DNA from: Microbacterium esteraromaticum
Lineage (GTDB): Bacteria; Actinomycetota; Actinomycetes; Actinomycetales; Microbacteriaceae
Assembly (NCBI RefSeq): GCF_016907315.1
Contig: NZ_JAFBBS010000001.1
Span: 806,001-870,000, forward strand
Length of the DNA: 64,000 nt
Direction: 5' to 3'
Shown here: positions 13,058-21,048 of the stretch, one piece after another
Numbering within the stretch: the stretch's first letter is position 1
Layout: the number at the start of each line of letters is the position of its first letter
Program-made: the position numbers and the translations under genes
Notes under the pieces: generated by a model
Seen by the model: only the letters and a program-made list of their open reading frames with translations
Database searches by the model: none
What the model was told of the DNA's origin: nothing

Positions 13058-13924
13058 TCAACCGGCTGCTCGCCGCGCAAGCAGCTGGCGTACGTGCGCC
13101 TCGATCTCGGCGTCGTCGACCACGCCCATCCGGGCGTAGGGCGACTCCCCCGCGGCCGCGGCCGGCGCGACGGGAAGCGCCGCCGGGGCGGCGGGCGCGA
13201 GCTCCTCCGCCCGACGACGCAGCTCGGCACGGCGTGCCGCTCGCTGGCGCTCGGCGCGAGCATCGATCTCCGCCTGAGCGGTCTGCGCGCGCGAGCCGGC
13301 AACCGTCACGAGCTGCTGCGGCAGCGGGCGCGGCGTCCAGACGGCCGGGCCCTGATCGTGCAGTGGGGGCGAGACGCGCTCGGCCACGGGCTCCGCGACG
13401 GGACGGCTGGCGCGCCGCGCGCTGCGACGGGCGACCTGTGCCATGCGCGCGAGCACGGTGAGCCCGAGCACCGCGAGCACCAGACCGCATGCGGCCAGCA
13501 TCCATGCGCCAGTGGCGATGATCTGCCACACCCCGGATGCCAGCATCCCGAGTGCCACCACGACGGCACCTGAAGCCGCCAGCCGCACGCGACGTCGTGC
13601 CCGTGCCTGACGGAGGACGGGATCACGACGGGTAGCGGCGAGCTCCTCGCGGAGGAGTTCGAGCTGAGCGCTCTCCTTCTGCGCCTGCACGCGCTTTGCG
13701 AGCCTTTGCTGAGCCGCGGCCGTGCGCGCCGTCAGCTCGAGTCGCACCTCGTCAGGCGTCTCACTGGTCTCAGCCAGGACGCGAAGGGCCTGGTTGAGCC
13801 GGACCGCGTTGCGCTCGGCGGCATAGAACTGGTGTCGCCCGCGCCAGCTGGGCACGAAGTACAGCACCCAGAGCAGCACGGCGACGAGGACGATCACGCC
13901 CCCACTCAGCACCGGCCCATCCAT
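13058..13924 (-). CDS. Membrane-anchored coiled-coil protein, unknown function
   Basis: A 288-residue protein. Residues 4-24 form a transmembrane segment (SGGVIVLVAVLLWVLYFVPS). A long charged helical region rich in Ala/Arg/Glu/Gln follows (about 35-110). Two further hydrophobic segments (about 125-165, LAASGAVVVALGMLASGVW then MLAACGLVLAVLGLTV) precede an Ala/Arg-rich cytoplasmic tail. The ATG at 13924 is preferred over the ATG at 13951 because TACCGT ends 7 nt before it, the leaderless pattern seen in this window. An 18-bp perfect palindrome covers the presumed -35 region. Same strand as the GNAT gene and galU. I do not recognise the function. Confidence 0.75.
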   Translation of the reverse strand: MDGPVLSGGVIVLVAVLLWVLYFVPSWRGRHQFYAAERNAVRLNQALRVLAETSETPDEVRLELTARTAAAQQRLAKRVQAQKESAQLELLREELAATRRDPVLRQARARRRVRLAASGAVVVALGMLASGVWQIIATGAWMLAACGLVLAVLGLTVLARMAQVARRSARRASRPVAEPVAERVSPPLHDQGPAVWTPRPLPQQLVTVAGSRAQTAQAEIDARAERQRAARRAELRRRAEELAPAAPAALPVAPAAAAGESPYARMGVVDDAEIEAHVRQLLARRAAG

Positions 13925-13951
13925 GCAGTCAACGGTAGGCGACTGCGGCAT

Positions 13952-13969
13952 CGGGAATGATCATTCCCG
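13952..13969. promoter_or_regulatory. 18-bp perfect palindrome, candidate operator
   Basis: CGGGAATGATCATTCCCG is fully self-complementary. It lies 15 bp upstream of the presumed -10 (TACCGT, 13937-13932) of the membrane-protein gene, in the -35 region. It has no loop or T-run, so it looks like a protein-binding site and not a terminator. Confidence 0.45.
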
Positions 13970-13990
13970 CGCGTGTGTCGCCGCAGACCG

Positions 13991-14626
13991 TCAGCTCTGC
14001 AGCGCGTCGTGCGGAGGGATCGCCGCCGCCTCCTGCGGCGCCGCTCCACTCACCCAGCGCGAGAGCACACCGCGGGGCACCTCATCCTGCGTGAGCGCGA
14101 ACGCGTAGTGGTCGCGCCAGTCGCCGTCGATGTGGATATAGCGCCGCCGAAGCCCCTCGTAGCGGAACCCGAGCTTCTGCACGACGCGCAGGCTCGCACG
14201 GTTCTCGGGCCGGATGCAGATCTCCATCCGGTGCAGACCGAACTGCTCGAACGCCGCGTCCGTCGCCATGGCGACGGCAGTCGGTGTGATGCCTCGGCCC
14301 GCGAAGCGCTCGCTCACCCAGTATCCGATGGTCGCCGACGACAGGGATCCGCGGGCGATCCCCCAGATGTTCAGCTGCCCCGCGATCTCCCCGTCGTACT
14401 CCATCACGAATGGATACCCTGCTCCGTCGCGATGCTGCTGAAGCAGCCGGCGGATGCTGGCGCGCATGTCGAAGCCGGTGGCGGCGCCCGGGATCGTCGC
14501 CTCCCACGGCTGCAGCCATGAGCGGTTCGTCATCAGCTCACGCTGCAGCACCCGAGCGTCTCGCGGCTTCACCAACCGCAGGCCGACCGGGCCGTAGCGC
14601 ATCACCGGCTGGACGTCGTTGGGCAT
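13991..14626 (-). CDS. GNAT-family N-acetyltransferase (RimJ/RimL type)
   Basis: A 211-residue acetyltransferase. Visible elements are an N-terminal strand (VGLRLVKPRDARVLQREL), the substrate segment NRSWLQPWE, the acetyl-CoA pyrophosphate loop region YWVSERFAGRGITPTAVAMA, and the family signature IRPENRASLRVVQKLGFRYEG. This pattern is typical of RimJ/RimL-like enzymes that acetylate protein N-termini or small molecules. The start has GGAGG upstream. Its place beside galU and 5-FCL resembles the M. tuberculosis rimJ-galU region (from memory). The substrate is unknown. Confidence 0.9.
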   Translation of the reverse strand: MPNDVQPVMRYGPVGLRLVKPRDARVLQRELMTNRSWLQPWEATIPGAATGFDMRASIRRLLQQHRDGAGYPFVMEYDGEIAGQLNIWGIARGSLSSATIGYWVSERFAGRGITPTAVAMATDAAFEQFGLHRMEICIRPENRASLRVVQKLGFRYEGLRRRYIHIDGDWRDHYAFALTQDEVPRGVLSRWVSGAAPQEAAAIPPHDALQS

Positions 14627-14638
14627 CGCATCCTCCGG

Positions 14639-15520
14639 TCAGAGACCAGCCGCGAACTGCTTGAGCCAGGGCCTCAGCTCAGCGCCGAGATCGTCGCGGT
14701 CGGTTGCGAGCTGCACGATCGCCTTGATGTAGTCGGCGCGGTCGCCCGTGTCATAGCGACGGCCACCGAAGACCACTCCGACGACGCCAGGTCCGTCAGG
14801 GTCGGCCGCGAGCTCCTGGAGGGCGTCGGTCAGCTGGATCTCTCCGCCCTTGCCCGGCGGAGTGCGCTCGAGGATCTCGAAGACCGCCGGCGGCAGCACG
14901 TAGCGTCCGATCACTGCGAGGTTCGACGGGGCGTCCTCTGCCGCGGGCTTCTCGACCAGGGCGTCCACCCGCACCACGCCGTCCGTGTCCGTCGCCTTCG
15001 CATCGGCCGCGCCGTACATATGGATCTGCTCGGGGTCGACCTCCATGAGGGCGATGACCGCGGCCCCGGTGCGCTCGTGCGTGGCGATCATCTCGGTGAG
15101 CAGCGAGTCTCGCTCGTCGATGAGGTCGTCGCCGAGAAGCACGGCGAACGAGCTGTCGCCGACATGCGTCTTCGCGCGCAGCACCGCATGACCCAGGCCC
15201 TTGGGCTCGCCCTGCCGGACGAAGTGGATGTCGGCGAGATCGCTGGACTTCACCACACGCTCGAGGCGTCCGTGGTCGCCCTTCTGCTGGAGCCGCACCT
15301 CGAGCTCGGGCACCGAGTCGAAGTGATCGGAGATCGCGTTCTTGTTGCGTCCGATGATGACGAGGATGTCGTCGATGCCGGCCGCCACCGCCTCTTCCAC
15401 GACGTACTGGATGGCGGGCTTGTCGACGACGGGGAGCATCTCCTTCGGCATCGCCTTCGTCGCCGGCAGGAACCGCGTACCCAGACCTGCGGCGGGAATG
15501 ACGGCCTTCATGGTGCTCAT
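14639..15520 (-). CDS. galU: UTP-glucose-1-phosphate uridylyltransferase
   Basis: A 293-residue nucleotidyltransferase making UDP-glucose for cell-wall glycans. Seen: the NTP-binding signature AAGLGTRFLPATKAMPKEML at 9-28, VDKPAIQYVVEEA, the FVRQGEPKGLGHAV loop, and the DDLID metal site region. The open frame extends further upstream, but the start is MSTMKAVIPA at 15520. TAAGCT (15533-15528) ends 7 nt before this ATG with no Shine-Dalgarno, suggesting a leaderless mRNA. It is divergent from the 5-formyl-THF cyclo-ligase. Confidence 0.96.
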   Translation of the reverse strand: MSTMKAVIPAAGLGTRFLPATKAMPKEMLPVVDKPAIQYVVEEAVAAGIDDILVIIGRNKNAISDHFDSVPELEVRLQQKGDHGRLERVVKSSDLADIHFVRQGEPKGLGHAVLRAKTHVGDSSFAVLLGDDLIDERDSLLTEMIATHERTGAAVIALMEVDPEQIHMYGAADAKATDTDGVVRVDALVEKPAAEDAPSNLAVIGRYVLPPAVFEILERTPPGKGGEIQLTDALQELAADPDGPGVVGVVFGGRRYDTGDRADYIKAIVQLATDRDDLGAELRPWLKQFAAGL

Positions 15521-15593
15521 GCGCTTCAGCTTAGTCGTGGGCCCGGCCGCCGACCCGGCGGGTTGCCAGACCCGCCGCCGTATGATCGGGGAC

Positions 15594-16190
15594 ATGCGGA
15601 GCGAAGCAGAACAGCAGAAGCGCGCCCTGCGCGCCGAACTGCGCGAACGCCGTCAGATCCTCTCGGAGACGCAGCGGCATGAGGCGGCCGCGGGCATCAC
15701 CGCCCAGCTCGACGCCCTCGTCGACGCTCACGGTGCGCGGTCGGTGTCGTGCTTCCTCTCGACCACCACCGAGCCAGGCACCATGCCCTTCGTACAGGGC
15801 GCCGTGCGAAGGGGCATCCGGGTGCTGCTTCCGATCACGCGCGCAGACGGACTGCTCGACTGGGCCGTCGCGGACGACTCCGGAACGGTGGCCGAAGGGC
15901 TCTTCGGCCTCCCCGAGCCGACGGGCGAGGTGCTCGGCCCGATCGCCGTGAACGATGTCGACCTCATGATCATCCCCGCCGCGGCGGTCGACCGATCGGG
16001 CACGAGGCTGGGCTGGGGGCGCGGCTACTTCGACAAGACGATCGGCTCGATGGAAGGCTGCCCGCCCGTCTACGCCGTGATCTATGATTCCGAAGTACTC
16101 GATTCGCTGCCGCGCGAAGTGCACGACCAGCCGGTCGATGGCATCGTCACCCCGACGCAGACCATCACCCTGTCGCCCGCGCGGAACTGA
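15594..16190 (+). CDS. 5-formyltetrahydrofolate cyclo-ligase
   Basis: A 198-residue enzyme converting 5-formyl-THF to 5,10-methenyl-THF with ATP. Conserved blocks are the N-terminal basic helix KRALRAELRERRQIL, FLSTTTEPGTMPFV, the formyl-binding EGLFGLPEP, and the ATP/Mg loop RLGWGRGYFDKTI near the C-terminus. A -10-like TATGAT (15581-15586) ends 7 nt before the ATG, so translation is probably leaderless; an in-frame ATG lies inside that hexamer. First gene of a plus-strand set with the FmdB protein (11-bp gap) and mscL. Confidence 0.95.
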   Translation: MRSEAEQQKRALRAELRERRQILSETQRHEAAAGITAQLDALVDAHGARSVSCFLSTTTEPGTMPFVQGAVRRGIRVLLPITRADGLLDWAVADDSGTVAEGLFGLPEPTGEVLGPIAVNDVDLMIIPAAAVDRSGTRLGWGRGYFDKTIGSMEGCPPVYAVIYDSEVLDSLPREVHDQPVDGIVTPTQTITLSPARN

Positions 16191-16201
16191 CAGGAGCATC
16201 C

Positions 16202-16474
16202 ATGCCCACCTACGCCTACGCGTGCACGGCCTGCGACCACCGGTTCGACGCCGTGCAGTCCTTCACCGAGGACTCGCTGACCCTCTGCCCGGAGTGCGGC
16301 GGAGCACTGCGCAAGCAGTACGGATCGGTCGGAGTCACCTTCAACGGCTCGGGCTTCTATCGCACCGACTCGCGCGGAAATACTGGTGCAGCCTCGACGT
16401 CTTCGGCATCATCTAAGGCGGAATCTTCGACGAGCGCCAACCCGGCGCCCGCGAAGGCCCCGGCCTCGAACTGA
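16202..16474 (+). CDS. FmdB-family zinc-ribbon protein, possible Ruc-type chaperone
   Basis: A 90-residue protein with one zinc ribbon, CTACDHRFDAVQ then CPECGG (two CxxC pairs within residues 8-35), followed by a GFYRTD segment and a disordered Ser/Ala/Pro-rich tail from about residue 55. The RBS AGGAG lies just upstream. As I recall, the M. tuberculosis protein in the same place next to 5-FCL (Rv0991c, Ruc) is a redox-regulated chaperone with this architecture. The family assignment is firm; chaperone activity is inferred from context. Confidence 0.9.
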   Translation: MPTYAYACTACDHRFDAVQSFTEDSLTLCPECGGALRKQYGSVGVTFNGSGFYRTDSRGNTGAASTSSASSKAESSTSANPAPAKAPASN

Positions 16475-16500
16475 GGCCGCAGCAACTCCAGGGGGAGTCC

Positions 16501-16911
16501 ATGATCCAGGGATTCAAGGAATTCATCACCAAGGGCAACGTCATCGACCTCGCCGTCGCGGTGGTCATCGGCAGCGCGTTCACGGCGATCGTCAACGCGG
16601 TCGTGAGCGCGATCATCACGCCGCTCGTCGCCATGTTCTTCAAGGCGGATGAGGCGGGCAAGTTCGGCTTCACCGTCGACAACATCTACGGCGACCCGGT
16701 GACGTTCCCCGTCGGCGAGCTGATCTCTGCGGTCATCACCTTCTTCGCCGTCGCACTCGTCGTCTACTTCGTCTTCGTCGTCCCGATGAACAAGTACAAG
16801 GAGCGCCAGGCTGCGAAGAACCCAGCCGTCGAGGAGGAGACCCTGCCGACCGAGCAGGAGCTGCTCATCGAGATCCGCGACCTCATGCGTCGCGACGCCG
16901 ACCTGCGCTGA
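16501..16911 (+). CDS. mscL: Large-conductance mechanosensitive channel
   Basis: A 136-residue channel protein opening under membrane tension to release osmolytes. The N-terminal amphipathic segment GFKEFITKGNVIDLAVAVVI leads into TM1 (about 15-45) with the pore-lining repeats GSAFTAIVNAVVSAI. A periplasmic loop follows, then TM2 (LISAVITFFAVALVVYFVFV), and a C-terminal charged helix ends in TEQELLIEIRDLMRR. RBS GGGGGAG upstream. Length is normal. Last gene of the 5-FCL set; a strong hairpin follows. Confidence 0.97.
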   Translation: MIQGFKEFITKGNVIDLAVAVVIGSAFTAIVNAVVSAIITPLVAMFFKADEAGKFGFTVDNIYGDPVTFPVGELISAVITFFAVALVVYFVFVVPMNKYKERQAAKNPAVEEETLPTEQELLIEIRDLMRRDADLR

Positions 16912-16922
16912 TCGACGCACGG

Positions 16923-16968
16923 CATATGAGAACGCCCTGCCCCGTCGGGGGCGGGGCGTTCTCATATG
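16923..16968. terminator. Bidirectional hairpin terminator
   Basis: CATATGAGAACGCC and GGCGTTCTCATATG flank a GC-rich inner stem. It lies between the convergent mscL and the 58-residue gene. Confidence 0.85.
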
Positions 16969-16993
16969 CTCGGGCAGCGTCTCAGCACGCGGT

Positions 16994-17170
16994 TCAGTAG
17001 TGCGGCGGCACCTCGCGCAGCATCCGATCATCGTTCGGTCCTCGCTCCTCCGCCGGCGGCGTGGAACGCTCGTCGCGGGAATGCGGTTCGGAGGTCGTGC
17101 CCTCGACCGGCGTGAGTCTCGCGCGCCGCGATCCCGCGACGTGCACGATGCGCTGCCGCTCGTCAGTCAT
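16994..17170 (-). CDS. Small hydrophilic protein (58 aa), unknown
   Basis: A 58-residue frame starting MTDERQRIVHVAGSRRARL and ending REVPPHY. It has many charged residues and no cysteines or membrane segment. Its ATG overlaps the stop of the large helicase-nuclease gene by 8 nt (ATGACTGA), and the convergent terminator lies past its end, so it is probably translated by coupling. No function is recognised. Confidence 0.6.
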   Translation of the reverse strand: MTDERQRIVHVAGSRRARLTPVEGTTSEPHSRDERSTPPAEERGPNDDRMLREVPPHY

Positions 17171-20100
17171 CGAGGTCGAGCGGCTGCGTGTCGTGCTCTG
17201 CGCGCACCGCGCCCTCCTCGATGCCGAGCACCGTGGCGATACGACGGGCAACCGTAGCCGGGTCGCTGTACAGATCGAAGGCGTGCACACGCACGTAGTG
17301 CCACCCGAGCCGGCGCAGCACCTGAGGACGCAGCCGCACGCTCTCCCGCAGCGACTCACCGCGGGTCTCGGGGTCGGACTCGATGACCACCGCACGTCCG
17401 CCGTGCTGCGCGACGAGCGGAAGCAGGCCGCGGTAGTCGACGTCGACAGAGGCACCCAGTCGTCGCAGCTCCCGAGCGAGGGCGAGCGTGAGCGGATCGG
17501 CGAGATCCTCGAGACGCGCGTCGCGCCCCCTCGCCGCGAGTCCGCCGAGGATCGACATCAGGGTCGACGCTCCGTGCTCGAGCCGGCCCTCGTCGAACGC
17601 GGAGGGACGGATGCACGAGACGATCACCATCGAGCGGCGGGCTCTCGTCATGCCCACGGTCAGCAGACGCTCGCCGTCGTGCTGCGACAGGTCGCCGAAG
17701 TCGCTGAGCACACGGCCGTGCTTGGTGAGGCCGAAGCCCAGCGAGAAGATGACGCGGTCGCGGCTCTCCGCGACCGACTCCTCGAGCGTGAGAACGGCGA
17801 ACGGCTCGGCGGTGTCGCGGCCGACGAAGTCGGCGACGTCCGAGCGTCCGGCGAAGGCGGATGCCACGGCCGACCGCACGCGCTCCGCGTGCCTGCGGCT
17901 CGCGGTGATGACCATCAGCGATTCGGTGGGGCGATGGACGGCGTGCTCGACCGCCAGGGTCACGACTCGGGCGACCTCGGCATCCGGGCTCTCGACGGCT
18001 CCGGTCTCGGGGTCGGGTGTGCCCACTCCCCCTTCGACGTAGTCGACGGTGAGGCTGCCGCGGCCGAGATACGAGCCGGCCCACGGCAGCGACACGATCT
18101 CGCCACCGTAGAACGCGTCGTTGATGAGCTCGGCGAGGTCTTCGCCTCCCGCGCGGTAACTGCGGGTCAGAGTCATGACGGGGAAGAGCTCGGCGAGACG
18201 CTCGAAGACCGAGACGTCGTCGAATTCGACCTCCGGCTCCCAGTCGGGATCGACGATCGTCGCGACCGTGAACGGCGTCGGACGCTGAGTGACGGGGTCG
18301 CCGAAGGCGACGACCTGGCGGGCCCGCCTGATCGCAGGCGCGGTCTCGGCGAGGTTGACGGCAGCGGCATCCACGAGAAGCACCGCATCGAACTCGACCG
18401 AGTCGGGGATCAGCGGCACCTCGTACGGCGAGGCGATCCAGACCGGCGCGAGCACGCGGGTGAGATCGGGTGCTGCCGAGACGATCTCGGCGGTCGTCGC
18501 GTCACCGCTCTTGAGGGCCTTGCGCAGATGCCTGGCCTGGTCTGGCTCATCGACGATCGCGATGCGCCACTGGCTGGCCAGGTTCCACGCGAGCAGCGGA
18601 CCCGCCATCGCGGTGTGCGCCTCGTCGACGAGCCGGAAGTCGCGCTCGAGGCGGTCGACGACCGCGGTGTTCGCACCGAGCAGCGACCGGTCGTCCTGCA
18701 GTGCGCGCTCGAGAAGCGACTGCCACCAGGCGAACTCGAGCTCGGCCGAGACCCGCTCTTCAGGGACGTGACGCACCGACAGATCCGACAGCAGCGGACG
18801 CAGCCCGAGACCCGTCAGCGCATCTCGGATCTGCGTGCGCTCGACAAGATTGTCGAACACCGCAGAGCGCGCGGCGAGGCCGGAAAGCGTGCGCACCAGT
18901 CGGGCGACGGGCAGCGAGCTGAGCGGCTCGCGACGGCCGAGGGCGTGGTCGAGGTCTGCCAGCTCGGCAGACACGCGTTGCCAGGCCACGTGCACGTCGG
19001 AGAGACCGAGCGGCACCTGCGGCGCCACGCCGGCCTCGACGTAGCGCTGCCACTGCGTGCGCTGCTGCTGGATGCGCAGCAGCGACTCGTGCATCTCCGA
19101 GACGTGGGCGCCTGGTCGCACGTACTCCCGCGCCAGCTTCTTGAGCCGGCGCCGGTTCGCTGAGGACATGCCGGGGGCATCGCGGCGCGAGCCGTGCGCC
19201 TGGATCAGCTCGCCCAGCGGCCGTTCGAAGACCGTCGGGCTGAAGCGGTCGAGGGAGTCCCGGATGCCCTGCAGCAGCCGTACGTACTCGCCGAGCTCGT
19301 CTATGGTGCCGAACGGGCGCATGCTGGTCTGCGCGATGAGCTCGTAGCCGCGTTCCAGCAGCGACGGCACGGCCGAGCCGTGCAGGCGACCAGCGAGCTC
19401 GTGCGCCTTCTGCGCGGCCTCGGCGCTGTCGAAGCTGACGCCGTACCAGGGCGAGTCGTCGGGTCCGAAGCGGAACTCGCCGAGCTTCGCGGCACGCGTG
19501 AGCGCCTGCGCGGCGTCACGCCGATCGCCCGAGAGCTTCTCGAGGGTCTCCATCGACAGACGTGCCCCTGTCGATGGCGGCACCGGCAGCGACGCGAGTC
19601 GCGTGAGCTCTCTGGTCGCGTCGAGCACGGATGCCCCCGTGCGGGCCACCGGCTCCGACAGAGCCCCACGGTAGTCGCGGAGAACCGTGCGCAGACGCAC
19701 CAGCGCCTCGTCCAGCTCAGCCGCCTTCGGCTGGGTCGCCTTCTCACTGCGTGCGATGGCGGTGATCAGGTCGCGGCGAGCGCGGGTGGGAGACACGGCG
19801 AGCGCGTCGAGGCCGACGCCGGCCAGCCGGTGGCGCACACCGTCGAGGGTCGACCGGCGGGCCGAGACGACGAGCACGCGTCGACCCGAGCGCACGAACC
19901 CGCCGAGCGCGTTGATGACCGTCTGCGTTCCCCCGGTGCCGGGCAGCGTCGACACGACCAGCGAATGACCGGCGGCGATGCGGGCGAGCACCTCCTCCTG
20001 CTCGGAGTCCGCGTCGAGCAGAAGGCTCTCGGACGCGGGGGCCCGCTCGTCGGGGCTCGACCAGGCCGGCAGCTCACGCGGTGCGGTCACTTGCTCGCGA

Positions 20101-20870
20101 TCGCCGATGTGCCCCGCGAGGGCATTGAGCACCGGGTGGTCGAGGTCGACCATGTCGCGCACCATCGCGTCTGCGACATCGGCGAAGGTCGATACGACGA
20201 GGCGCGGATGCACGGCGAAGGTGTCGATGGAGTGGGTCAATGCGCGCAGCTGGTCGATCACCGGCTGCGGCTTGAAGATGCCGCCGTCGTACGCGAGGGA
20301 GGCGAGACCTGCCGGGTCGAGCTCGAGTCCGAAGTGCTCGCGCGCGACGCGCACGAGTTCGGGGTTGACCTCGAAGCGACCGTGCAGCTTCAGCTCGAAG
20401 TCGGCGTGGTGGCGGCGGATCGCGAGCGGACGAAGCAGCACGGGAGCGGCGAACGGCGCGCCACCGAGACGCCAGCGCGCGATGCCGACCGCGAGCCGGA
20501 CGGCATCGATCCCTCTCACCGTGCGCAGCTCGGTGTTGCGCGCGGTGATCCGCTCGGCGGCCATTCGCGCGGTGCGGAGCCCGACCTCGTCCCTGAACAG
20601 GTTCGACAGCAAGGTGGAGCGGCCGGTGATGAACTGCGGAAGGCTGCCCGGATGCGCCTTGGAGATGTCGATGACCGACTCCGGGGCGTCGATGAACGTG
20701 GTCAGCGGCGAGGCTCCGCCGAGATCGGCAGCCTGAGCGCGAAGGCTGGTGCGCCGCTCCTCCGCCACATGGGCGATGTCGACCCCGGTCGACGAGTCGC
20801 TCAGGTCGCCGAGAGTCACTGCGGCCCGCTGGTCCGCGTTCTCAGCATCCTTCGCCTCTCGTCGCCACAC
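17163..20870 (-). CDS. DUF4011-like SF1 helicase fused to MTES_1575/Vsr-type nuclease, ATPase motifs degenerate
   Basis: A 1235-residue protein with the build of Dna2/UPF1-like superfamily I helicases plus a C-terminal restriction-endonuclease-like domain. In order: a DUF4011-like N-terminal part (about 45-280); a P-loop position near 312-322 reading LPGTGGTQT where active enzymes have GTGKT; motif II near 832 reading LLVDAAAV where active enzymes have DEAS; GDPVTQRP (motif III); LTRSYRAGGEDL near 907 (motif IV region); and TVGMTRARRSMVIV near 1075 (motif VI). The C-terminal block AVVIESDPETRGESLRESV then LRRLGWHYVRVHAFDLYSDP matches the MTES_1575 REase pattern. Loss of the Walker A lysine and motif II glutamate argues against normal ATP hydrolysis. 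GTG start with TAGGCT 6 nt upstream (leaderless). Divergent from the alkyltransferase-like gene. Confidence 0.85.
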   Translation of the reverse strand: MWRREAKDAENADQRAAVTLGDLSDSSTGVDIAHVAEERRTSLRAQAADLGGASPLTTFIDAPESVIDISKAHPGSLPQFITGRSTLLSNLFRDEVGLRTARMAAERITARNTELRTVRGIDAVRLAVGIARWRLGGAPFAAPVLLRPLAIRRHHADFELKLHGRFEVNPELVRVAREHFGLELDPAGLASLAYDGGIFKPQPVIDQLRALTHSIDTFAVHPRLVVSTFADVADAMVRDMVDLDHPVLNALAGHIGDREQVTAPRELPAWSSPDERAPASESLLLDADSEQEEVLARIAAGHSLVVSTLPGTGGTQTVINALGGFVRSGRRVLVVSARRSTLDGVRHRLAGVGLDALAVSPTRARRDLITAIARSEKATQPKAAELDEALVRLRTVLRDYRGALSEPVARTGASVLDATRELTRLASLPVPPSTGARLSMETLEKLSGDRRDAAQALTRAAKLGEFRFGPDDSPWYGVSFDSAEAAQKAHELAGRLHGSAVPSLLERGYELIAQTSMRPFGTIDELGEYVRLLQGIRDSLDRFSPTVFERPLGELIQAHGSRRDAPGMSSANRRRLKKLAREYVRPGAHVSEMHESLLRIQQQRTQWQRYVEAGVAPQVPLGLSDVHVAWQRVSAELADLDHALGRREPLSSLPVARLVRTLSGLAARSAVFDNLVERTQIRDALTGLGLRPLLSDLSVRHVPEERVSAELEFAWWQSLLERALQDDRSLLGANTAVVDRLERDFRLVDEAHTAMAGPLLAWNLASQWRIAIVDEPDQARHLRKALKSGDATTAEIVSAAPDLTRVLAPVWIASPYEVPLIPDSVEFDAVLLVDAAAVNLAETAPAIRRARQVVAFGDPVTQRPTPFTVATIVDPDWEPEVEFDDVSVFERLAELFPVMTLTRSYRAGGEDLAELINDAFYGGEIVSLPWAGSYLGRGSLTVDYVEGGVGTPDPETGAVESPDAEVARVVTLAVEHAVHRPTESLMVITASRRHAERVRSAVASAFAGRSDVADFVGRDTAEPFAVLTLEESVAESRDRVIFSLGFGLTKHGRVLSDFGDLSQHDGERLLTVGMTRARRSMVIVSCIRPSAFDEGRLEHGASTLMSILGGLAARGRDARLEDLADPLTLALARELRRLGASVDVDYRGLLPLVAQHGGRAVVIESDPETRGESLRESVRLRPQVLRRLGWHYVRVHAFDLYSDPATVARRIATVLGIEEGAVRAEHDTQPLDLDD

Positions 20871-20972
20871 ACCGCAAGCCTAGGCGCGACACGCGCGACC
20901 GGCGGTATTCCAGGCCGATTTCGCCGCGATTCCGCCCACCGTCGGCCGTGCCGGTCGTCTTCTGCACAGATC

Positions 20973-20993
20973 GGAGAACGGATGGAGTTCTCC
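20973..20993. promoter_or_regulatory. Inverted repeat in divergent promoter region
   Basis: GGAGAAC-N7-GTTCTCC is a perfect 7-7-7 inverted repeat between the helicase-nuclease and the alkyltransferase-like gene. It resembles, but does not match, an SOS box (GAAC-N4-GTTC), because the spacing is 7. Confidence 0.4.
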
Positions 20994-21000
20994 ACGGGCT

Positions 21001-21034
21001 CCGGGACAGCGGCGGGCCTCTGTCGCTGTCCCGG
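21001..21034. repeat. Inverted repeat 15 nt upstream of the ATL start
   Basis: CCGGGACAGCG and CGCTGTCCCGG form perfect 11-bp arms with a 12-nt loop, ending just before the presumed -10/ribosome-binding region of the downstream gene. It could be an operator or an RNA hairpin affecting expression. Confidence 0.5.
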
Positions 21035-21048
21035 AGCAGGATGGGGGC

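Noticed and set aside
12515..13573. A 352-codon plus-strand frame upstream of the rRNA operon
   Set aside because: It reads through a terminator and tRNA-Ala in antisense and through the membrane-protein gene; no domain found.
20973..20993. SOS (LexA) box in the helicase/ATL intergenic region
   Set aside because: Half-sites GAAC and GTTC are 7 bp apart; the actinobacterial LexA box needs 4.
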